A DNA stretch of 64,000 nt. Source: CAVSEK01 sp963726975 (lineage in GTDB: Bacteria > Actinomycetota > Actinomycetes > Mycobacteriales > SCTD01). Position numbers and translations under genes: made by a program. Below, piece after piece: positions 24,930 through 33,176 of the stretch (position 1 is its first letter; each line of letters begins with the position of its first letter). The DNA lies in contig CAVSEK010000004.1 in assembly GCA_963726975.1 (NCBI GenBank), positions 124,001 through 188,000 on the forward strand. Reading direction: 5' to 3'. Below the pieces are notes generated by a model. It saw only the letters and a list, made by a program, of their open reading frames with translations, had not been told where the DNA came from and ran no database searches.

Positions 24930-25531
24930 GCGAGCCCCGGTTCGCCCCGCGCTCGCCCGACGCGCTGGCGGCGGACCTCGTCGCGCTCGTCGCCGGCCTG
25001 CCCGACCCGGCGCGCGTGCTCGTGGACGGGTTCGGCGGCGAGCTGCTCGCCGACGCCCTCGTCGACGGCCTGGTGCTCGCCGGGCGGGTCCCGCTGCGGG
25101 TCCGCGGCGCGGCGTACGCCCGGCCGGCCGGGGAGCGCTTCCAGCACGGCCGGGAGGACCCGGAGGCGTTCCGGGACGGCTGGCTCGACCTCGGCGCGCT
25201 CCGGCGCGAGGTGCTGGAGGCCGACGGCACCTGGCTGCCGGCGCTGCGCGACCCGGCGTCGGACCGCTCCGCGCGGGCGGCGCGCCGGCCGGTGCCCGAG
25301 CGCGCCGTGCTGCTCGTCGACGGGTTGTTCCTGCTGGGGCTGGGGCTGCCCGCCGAGCTCGTCGTGCACGTCGCCCTCTCGCCCGGCGCGCTGCGGCGCC
25401 GCGGGGTGCCGGCGTGGCAGCTGCCGGCCTTCGCGTCCTACGACGACCTCGTGCGACCGGGCGAGCAGTGCGACGTGCTCGTGCGCGCGGAGGACCCGCA
25501 GCGGCCGGCCGTGCTCGTGCGCCCCCGCTGA
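24926..25531 (+). CDS. Uridine-kinase-like protein lacking the P-loop
   Basis: About 200 residues resembling actinobacterial uridine kinases: GERFQHGREDPEAFRDGWLD matches the substrate segment, and ERAVLLVDGLFLLGLGLP matches the Walker B strand. The expected Walker A GxxGxGKT is replaced by LVDGFGGELLADALV, so nucleotide phosphorylation is unlikely. The first in-frame start is a CTG at 24926 whose TG overlaps the preceding TGA stop; ATG or GTG starts occur only deep inside, so the start is uncertain and a miscalled base is possible. It is probably co-transcribed with the GAF-ANTAR gene. Confidence 0.6.
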   Translation: MSEPRFAPRSPDALAADLVALVAGLPDPARVLVDGFGGELLADALVDGLVLAGRVPLRVRGAAYARPAGERFQHGREDPEAFRDGWLDLGALRREVLEADGTWLPALRDPASDRSARAARRPVPERAVLLVDGLFLLGLGLPAELVVHVALSPGALRRRGVPAWQLPAFASYDDLVRPGEQCDVLVRAEDPQRPAVLVRPR

Positions 25532-25540
25532 CCCGGCGGG

Positions 25541-26422
25541 TCAGCCCTCGGCGGCCCACTCGGTGATGAGCCGGTGGGCGATCGACACCGGTGGCGGCAG
25601 CAGCACCGGGCCGGGCCCGCCCGCCCAGTCGCCGGCCGCCCGCAGCTCCTCGCGGGTGAACCAGCGGGCCTCGGCGAGCTCGCCGTCGCGCCGCTCGGGA
25701 ACGCTGTCGGGGTCGCAGACGGCGCGGAAGCCGAGCATGAGGCTGGCGGGGAACGGCCAGGGCTGGCTGCCGCGGTAGACGACCTCGCGCACGTCGAGCC
25801 CGGCCTCCTCCCCGACCTCGCGGACGACGGCCTGCTCGGCGCTCTCCCCCGGTTCGACGAACCCGGCGAGGGTGGAGAAGCGCCGCTCGGGCCAGCTGGC
25901 CTGGCGGCCGAGCACGGCCCGGTCGGCGCCGTCGGTCACCAGGACGATCACGGCCGGGTCGGTGCGCGGGAAGTGCGAGCTGCCGTCGACCGGGCAGCGC
26001 CGGACCGAGCCGCCCTGCTCGACGGCGGTGGGGGCGCCGCAGCGCGGGCAGTGCGTGTGGGTCGCGTGCCAGTTGGCGAGCCCGACGGCGTGCACGAGCA
26101 GCCCCGCGTCCCGGGCCGACAGCGCCGCCCCGACGTCGCGCAGCCCCTGCGGCCGGGCACCGAGCCGCCGGGGCAGCTCCCCCAGCACCGCGAAGAAGGG
26201 CTGGCCGTCCTCGCTGCCGAGGTAGAACCGCTCACCGCCCGGCGCCTCGTCGGGGCCGACGAGCACGAGCTGCGTGCCGTCGACGAGCGCGCGCCCGTCG
26301 TCGACGACGAGGACCTGCGCGCGCGCCCAGGCGGCCGCGAGGGCCGGCTCGTCGGTGCGCGTCGCGGCGTCCCGGTCGACGGTGGCGCGCGACAGCGCCG
26401 GGACCTGCGCGGCCGAGCTCAC
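25541..26422 (-). CDS. nudC: NAD(+) diphosphatase NudC
   Basis: The 293-residue Nudix enzyme has the zinc segment HCPRCGAP followed by RRCPVDGSSHFPRTDPA, the Nudix box GFVEPGESAEQAVVREVGEEAG and the NADH-specific signature SQPWPFPASLMLGF. It hydrolyses NADH/NAD to mononucleotides and can remove NAD caps from RNA. Only three of the four usual zinc ligands are cysteines, as in related actinobacterial sequences. The GTG start overlaps the TGA of the upstream M16 gene (GTGA), so it is translationally coupled to the peptidase pair. Confidence 0.93.
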   Translation of the reverse strand: MSSAAQVPALSRATVDRDAATRTDEPALAAAWARAQVLVVDDGRALVDGTQLVLVGPDEAPGGERFYLGSEDGQPFFAVLGELPRRLGARPQGLRDVGAALSARDAGLLVHAVGLANWHATHTHCPRCGAPTAVEQGGSVRRCPVDGSSHFPRTDPAVIVLVTDGADRAVLGRQASWPERRFSTLAGFVEPGESAEQAVVREVGEEAGLDVREVVYRGSQPWPFPASLMLGFRAVCDPDSVPERRDGELAEARWFTREELRAAGDWAGGPGPVLLPPPVSIAHRLITEWAAEG

Positions 26423-27747
26423 CCGCGCACGAGGTCGAGCACCCGGCGCACCGGCTCCTCGACCTCACCGGCGTCGCCGACGAGCACGCCGGTGAGCGCG
26501 GTCGGCGCGAGGTAGCGCGCCGCGACCTCCTGCACCTGCTCGACCGTGACCTCCTGCAGCGCCCGGGGCGAGTCGCGCAGCCACTCGACGCCCAGGCCGC
26601 TGGCGACCAGCGCCGACAGGGTGCTCGCCAGCCCCGCCTGCGAGGCGGTCGACAGCGCCAGGCTCCCGACCGCGTAGCGCCGGGCCTGGTCGAGCTCCGC
26701 CTGCCCGACGGGGACCGTCGCGATGCGGCCGAGCTCGTACCAGGTCTCGAGCAGCGCGGGCGCGGTGACGCCGGTGGCGACGTCGGCGGCCAGCGTGATC
26801 CGGGAGCCGGCCGGCGGGTGGTCGATGCCGGAGTGCGGGCTGTAGGTGTAGCCCTTGTCCTCGCGGATGTTGGCGACCCAGCGCGAGGAGAAGTAGCCGC
26901 CGAAGACGAGGTTGGCCAACGTCAGCGCCGGGTGGTCGGGGTCGGTGCGCCGCGGCGCGGGACCGCCGAGCCGCACGGTCGTCTGCACCGACCCGGGCCG
27001 GTCCACGAGCAGCAGCGGACCGCCCGGGGGGCGCGGCAGCTCGGGCGCGACGAGCGCCTCGGCCGTCGCCGACCAGCCGGAGAGCGCGCCCTCGACCTCG
27101 TCGAGCGCGCCCTGCGGGTCGAGGTCGCCGACGAGCACGAGCACGCTGCCCGACGGCGCGACCCGCTCGGCGTGCACGCGGCGCAGCGCCTCGGGCTCGA
27201 CGCCGCGGACGGCCTCGCCGGTCGGCAGCTCGCGGCCGTACGGGTGGTCGCCGTACATCCGCTGCAGCAGCGCCTCGCGGGCCACGACCCCGGCCGAGCT
27301 GCGGTAGATCGCGAGCTCCTGCACGAGCCGCTCGCGCTCGCCCTCGACCTCCTCGGTCGGGTAGGCGGCGCTGCGCAGCACCTCCGAGACCAGCTCGAGC
27401 AGGCCCGGCAGGCCGTCGGCCAGGACGCTGCCGCCCAGGCCCAGGCGGTCGCTGTCGGTGCTCGCCGACAGGCTGCCGCCGAGGGCCTGCAGGTCGGCGG
27501 CCACCTGGGCGGCGCTGCGCCGGTCGGTGCCGAGCAGCAGGGTGTCGCCGAGCAGCTGGGCGCGGGCGGTGTGCTCCTCGCCGGAGCCGGAGAACGGCAC
27601 CCGCAGCCGCACCTCGGCCAGCGGCACCCCCGCTCGGCGGACGGCGAGCACGCGCAGGCCGTTGCCGAGGGTGCGCTCGGCCACCTCGGGCAGCTCCGGC
27701 GTGCGCTGCGGGCCGAGCGCGGGCAGGGGGCGTGCGGCGGCGCTCAC
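26419..27747 (-). CDS. M16 peptidase-like protein, non-catalytic partner
   Basis: A 442-residue protein with the two-domain M16 fold: ERTLGNGLRVLAV at the start, and GGYFSSRWVANIREDKGYTYSPHS in the second half, the usual R/Y motif. The zinc motif HxxEH is absent; the equivalent region reads EEHTARAQLLGDTLLLG. It should therefore be the non-catalytic subunit of a heterodimeric M16B peptidase, paired with the upstream gene. The two genes overlap by GTGA. Confidence 0.87.
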   Translation of the reverse strand: MSAAARPLPALGPQRTPELPEVAERTLGNGLRVLAVRRAGVPLAEVRLRVPFSGSGEEHTARAQLLGDTLLLGTDRRSAAQVAADLQALGGSLSASTDSDRLGLGGSVLADGLPGLLELVSEVLRSAAYPTEEVEGERERLVQELAIYRSSAGVVAREALLQRMYGDHPYGRELPTGEAVRGVEPEALRRVHAERVAPSGSVLVLVGDLDPQGALDEVEGALSGWSATAEALVAPELPRPPGGPLLLVDRPGSVQTTVRLGGPAPRRTDPDHPALTLANLVFGGYFSSRWVANIREDKGYTYSPHSGIDHPPAGSRITLAADVATGVTAPALLETWYELGRIATVPVGQAELDQARRYAVGSLALSTASQAGLASTLSALVASGLGVEWLRDSPRALQEVTVEQVQEVAARYLAPTALTGVLVGDAGEVEEPVRRVLDLVRG

Positions 27748-29078
27748 GCGGCGTCCCCGGGCACGACCTGCAGCACGGCGCGGTCGCGGCCGAGCGCGCC
27801 CGCGGCCGCCTGCACGGCCTCGGCGGGGACGGCGGCGAGCAGCCCGGGCACCTCGTTGACGAGCTCGGCGCGGCCGCGCTGCTGCTCCAGCACGCTCAGC
27901 ACCTGGGCCCGGCCGAGCACCGGGTCGACCTCGCGCAGGTAGCGGGCGCGCATCCGGGCGACGGTGCGCTCGAGCTCGCCGGGCTGCAGCCCGCCGGTCG
28001 CGAGCCGGTCGAGCTCCTCGTCCACGGTGCGCAGCACGGTGTCGACGTCGACCTCCGCCGGGTGGTGGACCTCGAGCAGCAGCGGGGTGGGGTCGCGGGC
28101 GTCGAGCGGGTCGCCCATGACGCCCAGGTAGCCCCCGACGCTGGTGGCGGTGCGGTCGCGCATGACGAGGCGGTCCTGCAGCCGGCTGGCGTCGCCGTCG
28201 GTGAGGACCTCGGCGAGCACGACGTAGGGCAGGAAGGCCTCGAGGTCGGCGGGGTCCGGCACCCGCCAGCCGACGGCGACCGCGGGAGCGGGGGCGAGCC
28301 GGTCGGTGTGGACCTCGCGCTGCTCGCCGGACGGCGGCGGCTCGGCGAAGCCGGGCCGCTGCGGCACCTCGCGGGCGGCGATGTCGCCGAAGTGCTGCTC
28401 GGCCCAGCCCAGCACCTGCGACGGGTCGACGTCGCCGGCCACCGTGAGCACGGCGTTGCCCGGCGCGTAGTAGCGGTCGAAGAAGGCCTGCGCGTCCTCG
28501 AGCGTCGCGTCCTCGAGGTCGACGAAGTCGCCGTAGCCGTTGTGGGCGTTGGGGAACGTGCCGTAGAGCACCGGCGGGAGCAGGATCCAGGGGAAGCCGC
28601 CGTACGGCCGGTTGAGCACGTTGACCCGGATCTCGTTCTGCACGACCGCGACCTGGTTGTCGAGGTTCTCCTGGGTCAGCGCCACCGAGCGCATGCGGTC
28701 GGCCTCGAGGAACATCGCCAGCTCGGTCGCGCTGCTCGGCAGCAGCTCGTAGTAGTTCGTGTAGTCCAGGTGCGTGCTGCCGTTGAGCGTGCCGCCGCTG
28801 CCCTGGACGTACGTGAAGTGCTCGGTCTTGCCCAGGCTCGCCGAGCCCTGGAACATCAGGTGCTCGAACAGGTGGGCGAAGCCGGTGCGGCCCTCGGGCT
28901 CGCTGCGGATGCCGACGTCGTAGTAGACGGCGACGGCGACCACGGGGCTGCTGCGGTCGGGGCTGACGACCACCCGCAGGCCGTTGCCGAGCGTGGCGCG
29001 CTCGACGGGGACGGCGAGGGCAGGGGCGAGGGCAGGGGCGAGGGCAGCGGCGAGGTCAGCGCGGGGTCCGGGCGGCAC
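27744..29078 (-). CDS. M16B zinc peptidase, catalytic subunit
   Basis: A 444-residue protein with the inverted zinc motif HLFEHLMF (HxxEH) near residue 70 and the downstream glutamate in VVQNEIRVN, both required for catalysis. It is the processing-peptidase type (PqqL/MPP-like) and is expected to degrade peptides together with the following zinc-less partner. TAGCGT (29086-29091) lies seven bases before the GTG at 29078, supporting that start and a leaderless mRNA. The N-terminal Ala-Pro-Leu run is encoded by a short gagggcaggggc repeat. It heads the operon M16 - M16-like - nudC. Confidence 0.88.
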   Translation of the reverse strand: MPPGPRADLAAALAPALAPALAVPVERATLGNGLRVVVSPDRSSPVVAVAVYYDVGIRSEPEGRTGFAHLFEHLMFQGSASLGKTEHFTYVQGSGGTLNGSTHLDYTNYYELLPSSATELAMFLEADRMRSVALTQENLDNQVAVVQNEIRVNVLNRPYGGFPWILLPPVLYGTFPNAHNGYGDFVDLEDATLEDAQAFFDRYYAPGNAVLTVAGDVDPSQVLGWAEQHFGDIAAREVPQRPGFAEPPPSGEQREVHTDRLAPAPAVAVGWRVPDPADLEAFLPYVVLAEVLTDGDASRLQDRLVMRDRTATSVGGYLGVMGDPLDARDPTPLLLEVHHPAEVDVDTVLRTVDEELDRLATGGLQPGELERTVARMRARYLREVDPVLGRAQVLSVLEQQRGRAELVNEVPGLLAAVPAEAVQAAAGALGRDRAVLQVVPGDAA

Positions 29079-29088
29079 CCGACCGACG

Positions 29089-29277
29089 CTAGTACGGGCC
29101 CCCGACGGCGGCGCGGGGGTGCGGGGCCGCGGGCCGGCCGGCGACGACGGCCAGCCGGGCCCGGCGCTCGCCGCGGCGGGCCCCGACGAACAGGGCCGAC
29201 AGGGCGAGCACGACCACGACGGAGACGACGGTCCACAGACCGAGGACGACGAGCAGCGGGACCAGGAAGCCGGGCAC
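29089..29277 (-). CDS. Small single-pass membrane protein
   Basis: A 62-residue protein with one long N-terminal hydrophobic segment (FLVPLLVVLGLWTVVSVVVVL) and an Arg/Ala/Pro-rich cytoplasmic tail. The GTG start has GGAG seven bases upstream. Its TAG stop is part of the -10 box of the M16 gene. Function is unknown. Confidence 0.6.
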   Translation of the reverse strand: MPGFLVPLLVVLGLWTVVSVVVVLALSALFVGARRGERRARLAVVAGRPAAPHPRAAVGGPY

Positions 29278-29302
29278 AGGGACTCCAGGGGAAGGGGCGG
29301 CA

Positions 29303-29326
29303 CCCCGTCCGACGAGCGGGACGGGG
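29303..29326 (-). terminator. Probable terminator of the aidB-like/Rrf2 transcript
   Basis: CCCCGTCC (29303-29310) pairs with GGACGGGG (29319-29326), and outer GGCAC/GTGCC pairs lengthen the stem. It lies between the Rrf2 stop and the small membrane protein gene. Confidence 0.55.
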
Positions 29327-29367
29327 GAACGGTGCCATTCCTACCACGCCGCTAGGGAAGCAGCACG

Positions 29368-29823
29368 TCAGCGGGTGCGCCACACCTCCGGGTCGGCGGC
29401 CAGCGCGCGCACGTGGGCCGGCAGCTCGCCGGTGGCGACGTCGGCCACCGTCACGCGCTCGAGCACGTCGCGGGTGCTGGCGCGCACGGCCATCCACACG
29501 ACCTGCAGGTCGCTCGCCACGCCGTCGTACGTCGCGGCCTCGGGCGGCCCGCCGCGGACCTCGGCGAGCGGGCCGTCGACCGCCCGGATGACGTCGGCGA
29601 CGCTGATCCGGTCGGCGGGCCTCGCCAGCCAGTAGCCGCCGTCGGCGCCGCGGCGGCTCTGCACGATGCCCGCCTGCCGCAGGGCGCCGAGGATGGCCTC
29701 GAGGAACTTCGCGGGGATCTGCTGGGCGGCCGCCACGGCCTCCCCCTTGGTCGGGCCGTCGCCTGCTGAGGCGAGCACGACGACGGCCCGCACGGCGTAG
29801 TCGGACCGGGCCGAGATGTGCAC
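29368..29823 (-). CDS. Rrf2-family transcriptional regulator without cluster cysteines
   Basis: A 151-residue regulator with the Rrf2 winged helix at the N-terminus: ARSDYAVRAVVVLA, then IPAKFLEAILGALRQAGIVQSRRGADGGYWLARP. Many Rrf2 proteins (IscR, NsrR) sense stress through an Fe-S cluster held by three cysteines, but this protein has none, so it must sense something else or be constitutive. The GTG start is six bases after the stop of the aidB-like gene, suggesting one operon in which it may regulate its partner (inference). Confidence 0.85.
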   Translation of the reverse strand: MHISARSDYAVRAVVVLASAGDGPTKGEAVAAAQQIPAKFLEAILGALRQAGIVQSRRGADGGYWLARPADRISVADVIRAVDGPLAEVRGGPPEAATYDGVASDLQVVWMAVRASTRDVLERVTVADVATGELPAHVRALAADPEVWRTR

Positions 29824-29829
29824 CCCCGC

Positions 29830-31485
29830 TCAGCGCGCGCCGGCGGGCAGCGCCCGCTCCAGCACCGCGTCGACGCCGCCCGGCAGGGTGCCGTAGGCGT
29901 GGCCCCAGTCGCCGCCGAGCCGGGTCGCGCAGAACGCGTCCGCGACCGCCGGGGGCGCGTGCCGCACGAGCAGCGAGCCCTGCAGCACCAGCGCCATGCG
30001 CTCGACGAGCCGCCGGGCGCGCAGCTCGAGGTCGTCCGGCCGCGCCAGCTCGGCCTGCAGCCCTCCCACGGCCGCGTCGAGCCGGGCATCGGCGCCCTGC
30101 GCGAGACGCACCTCGCCGGTGAACGCCTCCAGCGCTGCGGGCTCGCGGCCCAGCGCGCGCAGCACGTCGAGGGCCTGCACGTTGCCCGAGCCCTCCCAGA
30201 TGCTGTTGAGCGGCGCCTCGCGGTAGAGCCGCGGCATCCCGGACTCCTCGACGTAGCCGTTGCCGCCCAGGCACTCCAGCGCCTCGGCGACGAAGCCGGG
30301 CTGCCGCTTGCAGACCCAGTACTTGCCGACCGCGGTCGCGACCCGCGTGAAGGCCTGCTCCTGCTCGTCGCCGCGGGCCGCCCGGTCGACGGCGCCGGCC
30401 AGGCGCAGCGCGAGCGTCGTCGCGGCCTCGGACTCGACCGCGAGGTCGGCGAGGACGTTGCGCATGAGCGGCTTGTCGACGAGCAGGCCGCCGAAGGCCG
30501 CGCGGTGCTGCGCGTGGTGGGCGGCCTGCACGAAGGCCTGCCGCATGCCGGCGCTGCTCCCCAGGACGCAGTCGAGCCGGGTCATGGCGACCATCTCCAG
30601 GATCGTCTTGACGCCGCGGCCCTCCTCCCCCACGAGCCAGGCGACGGTGCCGTCGAACTCGGGCTCGGAGGAGGCGTTGCTGCGGTTGCCGAGCTTGTCC
30701 TTGAGCCGCTGGATGCGGAACGGGTTGCGCGTCCCGTCGGGCAGGACGCGCGGCAGCAGGAAGCACGACAGCCCGCCCGGCGCCTGGGCCAGCACGAGGA
30801 ACAGGTCGCACATCGGCGCGCTGGTGAACCACTTGTGGCCGCGCAGCGTCCAGGTGCCGTCGCCCGAGGGCAGCGCGACGGTCGTGCCCGCGCGGACGTC
30901 CGAGCCGCCCTGCTTCTCGGTCATCCCCATCCCGGCGAGCAGCCCGCGCTTGCCCAGCGGCGGGCGCAGGCCCGGGTCGTACACCCGGGAGGTCAGCAGC
31001 GGCTCGTACGCCTGCGCGAGGTCGGGCTGCCGGCGCAGGGCGGGCACCACGGCGTACGTCATGGACACCGGGCAGCCGTGGCCGGCCTCCACCTGGCCCC
31101 AGGTGGAGAAGGTGGCGGCACGGGCCACGTGCGCGCCGGGCCGCGGGTCGGCCCACGGGGCACCCGCCGCGCCCTCGGCGACCGCCACGTCGAGCAGCCG
31201 GTGCCAGGACGGGTGGAAGTCGACCTCGTCGACCCGGTGCCCGTACCGGTCGTGGGTGCGCAGCACCGGACCGACCCGGTCGGCCTCCTCGCCCCAGCGC
31301 TGCGCCTCTGCGGAGCCGGCCCGCCGCCCGACCCGGTGCAGGTCGTCCGCGGCCCAGCCGGCGCCCTCGCGGACCAGGCCCTCGAGCAGCGGGGCGTCGT
31401 CGGCGACGTCGTGGTCGACGAGCGGCGGGACCTGGTTGGTCACCTCGTGCGTCGCGGGGCTGACCGGCGGCAGCAGGGTCGTCAT
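29830..31485 (-). CDS. aidB: AidB-like acyl-CoA dehydrogenase family flavoprotein
   Basis: A 551-residue protein of AidB length and pattern. Visible blocks are the family segment EAGHGCPVSMTYAVVPALRR, the flavin loop GMGMTEKQGGSDVRAGT, GHKWFTSAPMCDLFLVLAQ and the C-terminal YREAPLNSIWEGSGNVQALD. E. coli AidB is induced by alkylating agents, binds DNA and is thought to protect promoters, with weak isovaleryl-CoA dehydrogenase activity. The ATG at 31485 was chosen because longer versions run into arginine-rich non-protein-like sequence. It precedes the Rrf2 gene. Confidence 0.87.
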   Translation of the reverse strand: MTTLLPPVSPATHEVTNQVPPLVDHDVADDAPLLEGLVREGAGWAADDLHRVGRRAGSAEAQRWGEEADRVGPVLRTHDRYGHRVDEVDFHPSWHRLLDVAVAEGAAGAPWADPRPGAHVARAATFSTWGQVEAGHGCPVSMTYAVVPALRRQPDLAQAYEPLLTSRVYDPGLRPPLGKRGLLAGMGMTEKQGGSDVRAGTTVALPSGDGTWTLRGHKWFTSAPMCDLFLVLAQAPGGLSCFLLPRVLPDGTRNPFRIQRLKDKLGNRSNASSEPEFDGTVAWLVGEEGRGVKTILEMVAMTRLDCVLGSSAGMRQAFVQAAHHAQHRAAFGGLLVDKPLMRNVLADLAVESEAATTLALRLAGAVDRAARGDEQEQAFTRVATAVGKYWVCKRQPGFVAEALECLGGNGYVEESGMPRLYREAPLNSIWEGSGNVQALDVLRALGREPAALEAFTGEVRLAQGADARLDAAVGGLQAELARPDDLELRARRLVERMALVLQGSLLVRHAPPAVADAFCATRLGGDWGHAYGTLPGGVDAVLERALPAGAR

Positions 31486-31561
31486 GGGCCCATGATGCCG
31501 CGCTCCGGCCCGCGCGGGCCCCGTCCTGCCCGTCCCTGGGGACGGGCCTAGCCTCGCGCGC

Positions 31562-32017
31562 ATGAGCTCCCCGCGCCCCGCCGTCCCGACCGCGCTGCCG
31601 GACCCCGCGCCGGACGAGTGCCTGTTCTGCGGCATCGTCGCCGGGCGGGTGCCGTCGGTCCGGCTCGCCGAGGACGAGCGCACCGTCGCGTTCCTCGACG
31701 CGTTCCCCGGCGCGCGCGGGCACGCGCTGGTCGTGCCGCGCGCCCACGCCCGCGACCTCATGGCCGCGCCGGACGAGGACCTCGCGGCCTGCCTGGTGGC
31801 GGCGGCCGACCTCGCCGCCCGGCTGGTGCCCGCTCTCGGGGCGACGGGCGTCAACGTCGTCAACGCCTGCGGCAGCAGCTCCGGGCAGTCGGTGCCGCAC
31901 CTGCACCTGCACGTCCTGCCGCGCTACGACGACGACGCCGTCCCGCACCCGTGGACCCCGCGCCGGGCCTCGCCCGAGGAGCTGCAGGAGCTCGGCCGGG
32001 TCATCACGGCCGGCTGA
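31562..32017 (+). CDS. HIT-family nucleotide-binding protein
   Basis: A 151-residue protein with CLFCGIVAG at the start, the GHALVVPRAHA strand and the histidine triad HLHLHV at residues 113-118. It belongs to the Hint/HIT branch that hydrolyses AMP conjugates or related dinucleotides; the exact substrate is unknown. TAGCCT about seven bases before the ATG suggests a leaderless transcript diverging from the aidB-like gene. Confidence 0.9.
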   Translation: MSSPRPAVPTALPDPAPDECLFCGIVAGRVPSVRLAEDERTVAFLDAFPGARGHALVVPRAHARDLMAAPDEDLAACLVAAADLAARLVPALGATGVNVVNACGSSSGQSVPHLHLHVLPRYDDDAVPHPWTPRRASPEELQELGRVITAG

Positions 32018-32031
32018 ACCCGGACGCGCGG

Positions 32032-32067
32032 GTGCGGGGCCGCGGCCTGCCGGCCACGACCCCGCAC
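32032..32067. terminator. Bidirectional terminator between HIT and TerC genes
   Basis: GTGCGGGG (32032-32039) pairs with CCCCGCAC (32060-32067), with GGCC pairing inside the loop. It lies between converging genes. Confidence 0.7.
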
Positions 32068-32075
32068 GCCGACGC

Positions 32076-33086
32076 TCAGCGGGCCGTCGGCGCGTCCTGC
32101 GGCGCGGCGACGGCGTCGGCCGCGCCGTCGGGCACCTCGGGGGCGTCCTCGGGGTCGACCGGCCGGCGCAGGCTCAGCACCACGCTGGCGGTGAGCACCA
32201 CCACGATCACGCCGAGGCTGACCAGCGACGGGATCTCGGGGATCGAGGTGCTGATGACCTTGTGACCGGCCTGAAGGACCAGCTTGACGCCGATGAAGGC
32301 GAGGATGACGGCCAGGCCCTTGCTCAGGTAGTGGAAGCGCTCGAGCAGCCCGGCGAGCAGGAAGTACAGCGCCCGCAGGCCGAGGATCGCGAAGGCGTTG
32401 CTGGAGTAGACGATGAACGGGTCGTCGCTGACGGCCAGCACCGCGGGCACGCTGTCGACCGCGAAGACCAGGTCGGCGGCCTCGATCGCGACGACGACGG
32501 CGAGCAGCGGCGTCGCGACCCGCCTGCCGGCCTCCTTGACGAAGAAGTGCGTGCCGGAGTACTCGTCGCGCACCGGGACGACCTTGCGCAGCAGGCGCAC
32601 GGCGACGCTGCTGCCGGGGTCGTACGTGTCCTCCTCGTCCTTGAGCAGCTTCCACGCGCTGTAGAGCAGCACCGCGGCGAAGGCGAACAGCACGGCGGTG
32701 AACCTCGTGACGATGGCGACGCCGGCGGCCAGGAAGATGCCGCGGAACACCAGCGCGCCGACGACGCCGAAGAAGAGCACCCGGTGCTGGTACTCCCGGG
32801 GCACCTTGAAGTAGCCGAAGATGAGCGCGAAGACGAACAGGTTGTCGACCGACAGGCTCTTCTCCAGCAGCCAGGCGGTCGTGAACTCGACGCCCGCGGT
32901 GGTGCCGAGCGTCAGCCCGACCACGACGGCGAAGACGAGCGACAGCCCGACCCACAGGGCGCTCCACCACGCGGCCTCGCGGAAGCCGATGACGTGGGCG
33001 CCGCGGTGGGCGAGCAGGTCGATGGTGAGCATGACGAGGACCACGGCGGCGAAGGCCGCCCAGGCCCAGAACGGGACGTCGAGCAC
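32076..33086 (-). CDS. TerC/Alx family integral membrane protein
   Basis: A 336-residue protein with eight to nine membrane segments and the TerC hallmarks SLSVDNLFVFALIFGYF and VFAVDSVPAVLAVSDDPFIVYSSNAFAILGLRALYF, whose acidic residues sit inside the membrane. TerC/Alx proteins export manganese or take part in metal and envelope stress and tellurite resistance. The C-terminal 40 residues are disordered and acidic. The GTG start has GGAG about seven bases upstream. I looked for a yybP-ykoY manganese riboswitch in the 90-base upstream gap and saw none. Confidence 0.92.
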   Translation of the reverse strand: MLDVPFWAWAAFAAVVLVMLTIDLLAHRGAHVIGFREAAWWSALWVGLSLVFAVVVGLTLGTTAGVEFTTAWLLEKSLSVDNLFVFALIFGYFKVPREYQHRVLFFGVVGALVFRGIFLAAGVAIVTRFTAVLFAFAAVLLYSAWKLLKDEEDTYDPGSSVAVRLLRKVVPVRDEYSGTHFFVKEAGRRVATPLLAVVVAIEAADLVFAVDSVPAVLAVSDDPFIVYSSNAFAILGLRALYFLLAGLLERFHYLSKGLAVILAFIGVKLVLQAGHKVISTSIPEIPSLVSLGVIVVVLTASVVLSLRRPVDPEDAPEVPDGAADAVAAPQDAPTAR

Positions 33087-33176
33087 GGGGAGCTCCTGCG
33101 GGTCAGGGGTTGCTGTCCCTGTCAGGGTGTCCGTTCCCGAGCCTCGCCACCGGGGCTGCCGCCGGACGAGTACGGG

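Noticed and set aside
28856..31948. A minus-strand frame of about 1,000 codons over the aidB-like gene
   Set aside because: Shadow frame rich in Arg/Gly with no motifs; the aidB-like frame explains the region.
33087..33176. Possible manganese riboswitch upstream of TerC
   Set aside because: The gap is only 90 bases and shows no yybP-ykoY-like conserved core or terminator.
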